A program made the translations under genes and the position numbers. From Tachypleus tridentatus (lineage: Eukaryota; Arthropoda; Merostomata; Xiphosura; Limulidae), in the NCBI RefSeq assembly GCF_004210375.1, contig NC_134834.1:157065290-157129289 (forward strand): a stretch of 64,000 nucleotides of DNA, given 5' to 3'. The notes below the pieces were generated by a model, which was given only the letters and a program-made list of their open reading frames with translations, was not told the origin of the DNA and did no database searches. Below, one piece after another: positions 26,401 through 38,400 of this stretch (position 1 is its first letter; the number at the start of each line of letters is the position of its first letter).

Positions 26401-29400
26401 CATTGACATAGAGCCAAGTGGTGGAAGAGAGGACATGGAGGATGTTCAGTGCTCTTGAACATTTGACCCATAGATGTTTGATGTGTGGTATAAAGGTCAG
26501 CTTACAGTTAAAGATAAGCCCAAGAACTTTATCTGAGGGACCACAGGCAGCACAACTTCACTGATATGGAATTCAGGATCAGGGTGAATACCCTGTTGGT
26601 GGCAAAAGTGTATGCAAACGGTTTTAGAGAGAAAGATGTTAAAGCCGTTTGCTGTGGTCCATTTCAGTAAATGATTGAGAGAGCCATTTGTAGCTGCTGC
26701 CTTAATATACCTCATGTTCGACAACTGACATGAGATGTGAAAGTCTTCGACGTAGAGTAAATTTGCAACAGTAAGACGGAGTTGTTCAATGATGGCATTA
26801 ATCTTTATATTGAAAAGTGTGATACTCAATACACAGCTCTGAGGGACTCCAACTTCCTGTAGAAAAGAACGGGAAAGTGTCAAACTCACACAAACTTGGA
26901 ATTGCCTGTCCATTAAAAGCTTTTTAATACAAATGGACAAGTGGCCACGTAACCCATATATATGGAGGTCTCGCAAAATGCCACACCTCCATGCTGTATC
27001 ATAAGCCTTCTCTGATTGATGTTTCAAGTCGAATCAAGTAGTCCGTGGTGGAGTGTTGTCATTGGAACCCACACAGGATGGGTGAGAGGAGGTTGTGTGA
27101 TTCAAGGAACCAAGCAAAACAAGCATTAACCATCCTCTCTGAGGTCTTACAGAGACAGCTCATCAAAGCAATTGGATGGTAGTTTGAAGGAATCTTGGAA
27201 TCCTTCCCAGGCTTAGAGAAAGGTACAAAAATAGCCTGGTGCATTCTCCTGCCAGATCCAGTTAAAAACAATAAGAAGAATAGCAAGAGAAGCAGGAGAT
27301 AGCATTTCATAGTATACATCATCAGGTCTGACCAATGAAGGGCCATTTTGAGTTGCACCAGCGTAAAGGGACGATTATAGTCATAGAGACAATCAGCTTG
27401 AAAGGAAAAAGGTGATCACTCTGCCCGAGTCTTGATGGCTAAGAAGGTGGAGGAAGAAGCATAAGTGCTAGATACATGGCAAAAGCTTTCACCTAGAGAA
27501 TCGGTGATGCTCAAGGTATCAGCTACTTCCTGGCTATCAGAGAGAAAGATCGAGAGGGGGACAGAATTATATTGTCCATTGACCTTTTAAATATTGTCCC
27601 ATATGACTTTGGAACTGGTGGTAGAAGATATGCTGATTGTGAACTTAAACCAAGATTCCTTCTGGCTTTGACATCTTACCCACTTAGCATGTGCAAGGGC
27701 CTGCTGGAAAGCGATGTGCTGTGAGAGTGTGGGATATCTACAGAAAGTATCCCAGGCCTGTTTTTGAGCCTTCTGTACTATGTGGCAGGCAGGATTCCAC
27801 CATGGACAAGGATATTGTGGAAAACAGGTCAAGGTTTAAGGAATGCATTGAGCAAATGCCTGTATAATACAGTCAGTTACTGCTGCCACACAGTCATCTA
27901 CTGATGGCTTACAGACCATGGCAGGATCAAGTTCTGTGAGAGCAGTAAAAGAGGGTTAGTTTGCTTGACTCCAGCATCCACCTGGGCACGTGGATTGGGT
28001 GGCATCGACCATGGTCACTCTCTCTCAAAATTCTAGGAAAATGACCACTGTTTTGTGGATTATTGCCAACCCTCCATGGGAAAACAGTGAAGGGGAGCAA
28101 AAGAGAGATCAATAGCAGTAAAGAACAAACTAGGTGCATGAAAATAAATATGAGAACCACTACTAAAAAGAGAAAAATTGTGATCAGAGAGCATATGCTC
28201 TACAAAGTAACCCCTCCCATCAATATTAGCACTTCCCCACATGGGATATTATTCATTAAAGTCCCCTAGATTTAAAAAGGGAGACAGCAATTGTTCAATG
28301 AAAGCATCAAGATCTGACTGATCATATATCTCTACAGAGGATAGATAGAGAGAACAAACAGTGATGGTATGACCCAAGGAAACACGAATGGTTACGGCCT
28401 CCAAGGGTGTGTCGAGTGGCAAAAACAGGGTGGACACATGCTGATCAACCAACAGTACCACCCCTCCATGCACTTGTCCATCACAAAGTCTGTAATTTCT
28501 GTATAAAGAAAACTGCTGAAAGGTGACTGTATTGGCAAATTTTAGAAATGTTTCCTGTTAGGAAAGACATAAAGGATGGTAGGATGAAGTCAGTATTTTG
28601 ATGTCATCCAGATTAGAACATAAACCTCGACAATTCTATTCTATCAAGGTGGCCATTTTTATTTATGTGTAGGCTAATTGGATGGAGAGCCCTTCTGTTT
28701 ACAAGCACAACTTTTTTTGTCATTATTGGAGGGAGCTCTATCAACCTCCATGGATCCTGCTTTGGGCTGATTGGGCAGGTATTTGCTGTTGAAATAGGAT
28801 TCCAGCCACTGAAAACATAAATGAATGATTGTTTTGCATTTTGGAGTGGAAGAGAAGATGTACCCAAGGAAATGCCCATGCCCAGAACCAAAGGAAGTAA
28901 ATCTTGGGGTTTGCTGGTATGTATGTTAGGGACAGAGATGGGTGTTAACCTTGATTCATCAACTTTTTTAACCATGGAGGTCAAAAGATTTTTCATTTGG
29001 TTTGAGAACAATTCTTTTGGAGGCACAGAAAGATCTGTTTGCACTATCACTGTGGTAGTGAAAGGAAGTGCAGCAGCATATATCTGAGATGAAGTGGTGG
29101 ACAGCAATTTTCAAGCCTCAGGATAGGTAATGTTATGAATCGTTTTCAAACGCTGCACCTCTTTTTCTTCCAACCATTTATGGCAAGAATGAAAGTAGGA
29201 TGGGTGAGAGCCATTGCAATTGATGCAATGAGAGTCCATTTCACATTTGTAAGCGTCATGGTCCTTGCCACTGCAAAGAGCACACGTCAAGAAACCACGA
29301 CATGATGTCTTCGAGGAATTGAACTGCTGACACTGGAAATATCTGAGAGAATTTGGAATGTGTGGCTGTGCCTTGCAATTAAGATAACCAGCCTTGATGG

Positions 29401-32400
29401 TGGCAGGTGGATGTGGTGATGTAAATGTCAGAATGAGGACACTGGGCTGCATCATAATTCCATCTTTGCAAGTGGAGATACGCCTCATTGCAGAAAATCC
29501 TTGGGTGGAGAAGCCAGCTAGAATCTGCAACTCAGGGATGCTCTTCAAATCCCCCTTAACAATAACTCTTTGTGACAAATTCAAAACAGCCTAAGGAAGT
29601 ATGTCCCTAATTGCCTTTGAATGCAAGAGGAGTTCACTGTGTTAAGATATAGATTTTTCCACTATATGTCACCAGAGCTAAGCTTTCTTTATTGATTTTG
29701 AAGAACCAGCAAGTTCCTCCTGAATGAAAAAGGGAGACATATGCCCTAAAGATTTGTCTGAAAGAAAATGTAGTATAAGAAAATGAGGGACAGGTATTAC
29801 AGATGTTGAAGATCGCTGCTCAGAATCTTCAAAACGTGGTTGTTTACCTATGGACTGTTTTTTCACTAGTTTATTTGAATTTTTATTTGGAGGATCCAAA
29901 ATAAAAAAAGGAATATTTTGGTGCCCACTGACCCCACCTACCATGGAGCCCTATGAGGAGATGCACTATAATGCCAAACAAAGATATTGCAGCAGGGTTT
30001 CGTGAGCACTATACCCGAACACTAGCATAAGATACAGTGTCTACAACACCTGTTGAAAACGTCCAACACTGATACTTGGTTGATCCTAGCCCAAGTGGAC
30101 CAGCCGACTAACCCTAGGGGCCACCCCAAGGCTACCTGTCTATAGAATTCAAGGCCAAAGTGGTGTGTTAGGGTTGGATCCCTCAACCACCAGGATCCTC
30201 TTGATGGGTCACCATGTACAACAAACATGTGGGTGAATGTTTAAATCCCAGAGGAGGTAAACTGAAAGAACAGAACCTTCCCTAGGAGGTCCCCTCACCA
30301 CGTACAAAAATCCACACTGAGGGGCAGGAATAAGTTCCGAGAGAACAGTGAAACAGGGCCAGTTGGCCTGGTCCAGCTTCCAACATGGCAAGCGAGTCAA
30401 GTGGCACTGACCATGGCCAGTGTCCCTCAATATGATAGGAAAATTATCACTATCCTGTGGGTCACTGCCAATCCACCAAGAAAAATGAGAGAAAAGTGAA
30501 GGGGAGTAAATAGAGAGATCAATAGTTGTAAAAGACTACTAGATGCATAAAAATAGGTATGAATACTACTACTGTAGAGAAAAAGGTTATGATCCGAGAG
30601 CATACACTCTACAGAATGACCCCTCCCATCAATATCAGCACTATCAGAGAGATTATGCCCAATAACTTACCCCCAATATTAAAAAAGGGAGATTGTTATT
30701 GTTCAATAAAAGCATCAAGATCTAACTAATCATAGATCTCCTCAGGAGACAGGTAAAAAGAACAAACAATGATGGTATGACCCAAGGAAATATGGATGGC
30801 TACAGCTTACATGGGTGTACTGAGTGGCAAAGAGAGGGTGGGCACATGCTGATCAACTAGCAGTGCCAGTCTGTCACACAACCTGTCATTTCTATTCAAA
30901 GAAAACTCCCAAAAGATGCCTATATCAGCAGGTTTCAGAAATGTTTCTTGTAAGGAATGACACACAGCATGGTAAGAATCAAACAGCACTATGATACCAT
31001 CCAAATCAGAGTGGAAACCTCGACAGTTCCAATGTGTCAATGTGGCCATTTTTATCTATGTGGAAAGAGCCCTTCTCTTTTTGACCATGTCTGTTCTCTT
31101 TATTACAAGGATGTCTGTCGACTTTTAAGGATCCTGCCCTCGATCAAGTAAGCAGGTCTCTGTTGATAGATGAAGATTCTAGTGACTAAGGTTGGGAATG
31201 AATAATTGCTTTGCATCTCTGGGCCAAAGAAAAAGATGAAGCCGAGGAAATGCCAAAAGCTGGAGCCAAAGGAAGTGGATTTGGGGAGCCATTGGAAGGA
31301 ATAGTGGGGATAGAGATAGGTGTTAATGTTGACTTGTCCACCCTCTTAACCACGGAGAGCAAAGGCTTCTTCATGTGGTTTGAAAACGACTGTTAGAGAC
31401 ATGAAGAGATCTGTCTGCACTCCCAATGTAACACTGTAATGGAGTGCAGTAGCATACATCCAATATGGAGTGGTGAATGGTACCTTTTGAGCCTCAGGGT
31501 AATAAACATTGTGAACTGTTTTCAAATGCTGTTCCTCTTTTTCCTTCACCCACCTAGGGCAAGAACAAAAGCAAGAGGTGTGAGAGCCACTAAAGTTGGC
31601 ACAATTAGGGTCTATTTCACACTCACAGGCATCATGGTCCTTGACACTGCAACAAGTACACATCAAGAAACCATGACATGATGTCGAGTGACCAATACTC
31701 TGACAATGGAAACATCTGTGAGAGTTTGGAATATATGGCCACACCTTGCAATTTAGATATTGCATGATGGTGGTAGGTGGGCATATTGATGTAAACATTA
31801 AAATTAGGTCACTGGTTGGTATCATAATTCCATTTTTGCAAGTGGAGACACACCTCACTGTAGAAACTCCTGGGGTGGAGAAACCAGCTAGGATCTTTGA
31901 CCTGGGGATGTTCTTCAAACCTCTCTCAACAATATCTCCTTGAGATATTTTCAAACTAGCATAGGGAGTAACCTCAATGGGTATATCCCCAATGGCCTTC
32001 AAATGCAAGAGGAGTTCGCTCTGTTTCAGAGTGAATGTTTCCACCATGATGTCCCCAGAATGTAGCTTTTTGACTGACTTAGGAGAGCCAGCAAGCCCCT
32101 CTAGTTCTTTCTGAATAAAAAAAAATCAGAATAAATCTGAATAAAAAGGAGACATTTACCCCATAGATTTTTCTGATAAAGAATGTAATATCAGAAAACA
32201 AGGCACAGGTATTGAAGAGGTTGAAGATTTCTCTTCAGATTCTTCAAGACATGGTCCATTACTTTCAGTGTGTTTCTTAGTATTTTATTTTCAGTTAGGG
32301 GATCCATAATAAAGAAATAATATTTTAGTGTTCACTGATGTCACCCACCATGAAGCCCTATGAGGGGATGCACTACAATGCCAAACGAGGACATTGCATA

Positions 32401-35400
32401 CTATTCCCAAACACCAGCATTAGATACAACACCTGCTAAGAATGCCCAACACTGGTGCTTCGTTGACCCTAGTCCTAGTGGACCAGCTGATTGACCCTGG
32501 GAGGAAGTACCCCAAGGTCACATGTCTACAGGAATTCAAAACCAAAGTGATGTGTTAGGGTTGAACCACTCAACCACCAGAATCCTCTCCTTCTTTTCAC
32601 TGGTCATCATGTGGGTGGATGTTTAGATCACAGAGGAAGTAAACTAAAGTACAAAACTTTCTCCGGGAGGTCCCTTCACCACGTGCAGGAATTCAAACAG
32701 AGAGAAGTGGGTTGAAAAATTGATAGGAAAGACCTGACAACACCTGAAGCACCCACCTTCCTAGAACCTATGGAATAGTCACTAGTATCACAGACAGTAG
32801 AGGCCCTGGAAGTGAGTAACCTAAGTAGTCATCCAAAGATTTAAAAAAAATCTCCAAAAACTATTCTATGTAAAAATGAGGCCATACACAAGTCCAATAG
32901 ATAAGACTTTGGTAATTTCACATTAGTTATAAATGTGTTTATGTGAAGGAGATCCCAACAACAGAGGAGCCGTATTTGAAGGAAATAGGCTGAGGAAGAC
33001 AGTTGTGCCAAGGTGGAATACTAAAAGCTACACGAGGGCTACCTGCACTAGCTATCCCTAATTTAGCAGTGTAAGACTAAAGAGAAGGCAGCTAGTCATC
33101 ACCATCCACTGCCAACTGTTGGGCTACTCTTTTACCAACTAATAGTGGGATTGTCCATCACGTTATAATGCCCCCATGGGTGAAAGGGTGAGCATGTTTG
33201 GTGTGACAGGAATTCAAACCTGTAACCCTCAGATTAAAAGTCGAATGTTTGTTATGTTGGAGAATAACTCACCCCTCTTATGAATAACATATATACTAAG
33301 TAATTTTAAAAGTTATAAATACTAAGTATTAGTGAAATAGAATAAGTATTATGTATGGAGTAATAAGTCACTATGCTGTCAAAGCCAGAAGTTTGGTATT
33401 TTTAGAAAAATGTTCATTGTTTATAATCTACATAACATTATGTGCAAATCCATCTAAAAAAAGTGAAAATGTCTAGTCTAGTATACTTTATGATGAAAAT
33501 CTTTTAAATATGGAATTCTCATTTTTACGTTTAAAACTGACCATTACTTACTGCCTTTTTCAAAAATAAGCTATCTTGAGTTAGGTGGTATGTGCTCAAA
33601 AGTCCTCCCAGTACACGAATGGTTGTTTCAAAGAAATTTACATCTTTGTTGATATTAAAGTTCAATTTGTTAGCAACCCAATCTCTAGCTTCCTGGAACT
33701 CTGTTTGAAAAGTGATGAAAATTGAAATTTAATACTTTTTTATACCTTTAAAAATATATACAAACAGAAAGTGTGTGTGTATATATTTAGGATTAAATGT
33801 ATCAAGATTACAATATTTTTCTTTTTTCCCCCCACTCTGTTGGTCTTTATTAAAGCATTTCTTTTAATCTATTAACCTTACCTTATTTCAGCTTTAAATT
33901 ATGTTTTGAAATGCTTAAATATTTTAGACTTTACATGAAGTTATTTGTAATAATTCATAATTAACACCTTAATGGCTTAAACTTTTTAATGCTAAGGAAT
34001 ATCCATTAAGCAAACAACTCAAAGTAAAAGATTAAACTCAATCAAAAGCAAGTCTATAAAATTATTTGGATTTTAGTGTTCCCATTTTCTCATTATTATT
34101 AATCAACATTATTTTGAATTAATTCAAGGCTGTTCATCTCAATGAAATAGTCATGACTCATGAAACTAATCAACTTGAAATATGTGTTTCCAATTATTAG
34201 TATTCTAACTATCCATAGGTCTTGTGAAAAAGATATTAGTTGAATTGAACTGATTAATGAGTCTGACAATCAACTGATTAAAAAATGTCACTAACCACTC
34301 AACCATACTTGTCAAACAAGAATTTTGTCATTTTTCAGACCAATATTGATGCAAGAGAACATACAGTGTTCTGAAAGTATCAGATGTGCTCAGCTTAATG
34401 AACATAGAATGAATTCTATGCATAACCAGGATCAGTTGATATGCCATGAAACAAATTAAGAAAAAAAACAAACCTTATCCATGCATATTTCTAGTGCTAC
34501 AAATACATTTACCCAAATCCAGAAAGAATTGTATGCCAACGGCCTCCAGAAGAGTTCCTTTTTCTACAGGAACAAAAACCAAAAGATCTCAACTAGAATG
34601 TTGTGAAATGACTTTACTTAAGAAAACTATAAGAAAAGTCACTTCTACACTAGACTCAATGTGGCATACTTTCATACTTGTGTAATTATCTTGTCTCTCA
34701 TTTTCCAAGTTAAGAGTGTAAACTGACAAAACTGGAAAGACTGATGTTGCTGGCAAAAGTACAGTTGAATTTGTACAGCAATGACCTTGATTATTGATTT
34801 GGAATAAGTTTTTGTGTCCCATACCAGTTCCACTGTGATTAGATGTCATGTCTTGTGTTGTGACCATAAAAAGACTTCATATCAAGGGATTTGTAAATGA
34901 TGATTTTAGAAGACAGAAGTAATAATTAACTCTTTTCAAATACATTTAGATAGATCAAACCCTGATGTAAGAGCACAAACATTATTCCTATTATTACAAT
35001 GAAACTAATAAGCAATGTAGACACTGTTTCCAGCCTAGTCTGTTTACTTCTTTCAGAGATCCTACTTACAGGCTTGAAAATATAATCTTTTCATTTTGAT
35101 TCAACTTGTTTCTGTACTTCTTTTTTGATAATCCCTATTCTCCTTTCTTAATTAACAATTTTTAATTATCTGGTAACAATAAACAAAACTGAAGGATTGC
35201 TACTTCATGTTTTGAATGTCTTTTACATCACTGTAAGTCACTTAAAGACTTTTTGGCATATCCATAATATAAAGAATTTGAATATATTATATTAAAATGA
35301 TTGGAATATGCAAATAAGTAAGTTGCATCACAATCAAAGCTGATATGGTCAGTGGAATGGAACGTATCATCACTAATTTTGACATTCCTTGATGATGCAT

Positions 35401-38400
35401 AGGTTTGGGTGATGCCATCAAAAATTACTTGCTTTGGGAAAGGATATATAATAGCCCTTTTCAATGCAAAATATTCCTTACCTGCAGATCATACAGATGT
35501 GTTGTGATCAAGGATTTATAATTTCTAAGATGGGAGATATCACCCGTACTTAATGAAATTTTAAAGCAGAAAAATACGGAACAACTTGAGACACCAGAAC
35601 TTGTCCAGAAAGAGACCTGATGTAAGTTTTATGCCAGCCATGGTAAGTAAAATGTAACGTCTTGAAACTCCTTTGTGTGACAAAGGGTTGTGGAAAAAGC
35701 TGCCCACGTGCCTTTGGCCTCAAGCATGTAACATAATTAATAAAAACTTACAACTGTAAAAGCAACATATGGTGCTATGATGACATGTTCAAATGCTGCA
35801 TACTTTAAGCAACCAAAGAATGAAATGGATAGTCATACCATGCAGGACACAGTATCAAAGAATTTCTGTTTTACTGGACAGCTGAAACAGACACTGCAAA
35901 ACATTGCATAAATGGACTTGGTGATATGGACTGTAACATGGTTAAACTTCAAAATAATGCTAATATAATTTACTCAACCTCTGTAAATTCATCTAAAAAG
36001 TTTAAACCAAAAAATTAATTTCAATCATACCTTTTTTCAGACCCATAATATACATTGTATCCAGAGCATCAATTAAAGTGAGGCCTACTCCAAACCAGTT
36101 ATGATAGGACTTGGACACAGGTTTCAAATGATCTTGACCCCATGCATATTCTCTGTAACCTTTCCAAGCATGCTTGAAAGCATCTACAACAGCTCTTTGA
36201 TATGAATTGGTTGGACCTATTTAAAAACATAGATTTTTACATATAAGAAAATCAATACCAAAATTATCTACTCAAGAAGGATCAGTTCAAATTTCTAGTA
36301 AGTATGAACAGTGAAAAGAATTTTTTTATTTTCACAAGTACAAATGATATCCTGTCACAGAATAGCTTATTATACTATCCACAGTTCCAAGATGTTTTGA
36401 CCTTATGTTGTCCTGTTACCCAAATAAAATAACTAAAATTGTCTTTCATGGACTTTATATGTATAAAGTTATCATTTTTTCTCTTCTTCTTGAAAAGAAC
36501 TAATTTGATTTTTGATTAAACTTAACCTTGCATGAAATACTAATTTTCATTAGTTTGTACATTAAATTGTTACCAGCTTGTACAAGTTTTAAATGTATGC
36601 AATGCATTTTGTCTTTACTGTCTTAATTACTGAAAGAATTAACTTTGTTATACTGATTACATAAAAAAAAATAAACATTAACTATTAACTTGTGGTATAA
36701 GACATACATTACAACTGGTAGTACTACAAGTCACTACACGCACTATGAGCCACAACTGTTACCTTGACTGAAAGTGTTGACATTACAAGTCACTATACAC
36801 ACTATGAGCTATAACTGTTACCTTGATTGAAAGTGATAACACTACAAGTCACTATGCACATTATGAGCCACAAATGTAACTTTGATTGAAAGTCATGATA
36901 TTACAAATCACTACAAATACTATGAACCACAGCTGTCATCTTAACTGAAAGTTATGGCACTACGTACACTATGATTAATATGTTTCATTATTTGGAATTA
37001 AGCACAAAACTACACAATGGGCTATCTGTGCTTTGTCCACCAAGGGTATCAAAACCTGATTTATAGTGGAATGAGTCTACAGACATACTGCTGTAGCGCG
37101 CTGAAGGGACACACACCATGAGCCACAGCTGTGATCTGAATTGAAAGCATGGTATTACAAGTCACTGTTGTAAAGTGACAGCAGTACAAGTCACTATGTT
37201 CAGTATGAGCAAAGCTGTGATCTAGATTGAAAGTACACTTGATAAACATTTTACTTATGATAAATATCATCAGAAAGAAGCAGTCACACAGAAGTCTCTC
37301 TACTAGTCCTTGTGTTGTGTATTGGATAAGTGTGTAATAGCAAAGTTCTGCATAGAGTAGAATGTAACATAATAATGACAGCATTTGTTTTCAGTACTAA
37401 GAATATATATGTACTAGAAGACATACCTAAGAATTGTAACAAAGGAGAATTTGTACTGTACGTAGTTATTGTATACATGATCAAAATTTAAATTCTTTTT
37501 TCTTGTTAATTAGGTACTTATAAATTATCAAAATATATAATGAACATTTTCATACATAAGTTCTCAGTTATTAGCAATTTTTATAATAAGAATGGTCTCA
37601 AAAGATTTTATTTGTCAATCATAGTTTATCAGTCATTATTGGAAAGAATTAGAGATACTGTTTAACACCTGGTAAAATTTTAAAAAACACAAAAATAATG
37701 TACAATCACAAATGACTGATCTTCAGATTTCTTAAATTATAATTTATATACAAAGACTATCTGCTGTTAGTCTTACCTATTGTTTCAAAAGGTTTTTCTT
37801 CTTTCTGTCCCAAAATTTGTTTTAGTATCTCTTTTGAAGTTACTCTCTTAACCTGACAAAAGGTTACATAAAATACTATGTAATTTATAAATTTGATTTA
37901 TTAACAAGAAAAAATGTACCTCTAAAAACTAATTATAATAATGAAGGACTTAATACTAATTCATTATCATGTCAAACTATTCAGTTTGTTCATGCACTTT
38001 TAACACTACAAGTTTATAATAAAAAAATTTAGCTTGTATTAGCTCTGCTTTTCTCTGTCTCGTGTTAAATTAATTTTAGAACTTATAGTTAACCTACAAA
38101 TATAAATGATATTTACTCATACAAGGCTTACTTCTTTCTTGCTCTGATTATGAGATGTTTCAATTTGTTGTCCAAATACTTCAATTTGCTCCTTATTATT
38201 TAAAGGCTTAACTTGGTGCTCTTTGTTTAAAGATTCCGTAAAAGAAATAGGATGGGTGACTTTTATAATATCATTCCACTGGACAAGTTTACTTTTCATT
38301 ATTTTAAGTGGAAGTTCTCTAAATGCAGAGTACACGTAAATCAGTGATAGAAAGCAAACTACTAACAAAACAATGATGATGAATCGAAGAAATCTTGGTA

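Noticed and set aside
36720-37240. CRISPR-like regularly spaced repeats
   Set aside because: The whole 59-bp unit repeats with no unique spacers, in a eukaryotic intron; it is a minisatellite.
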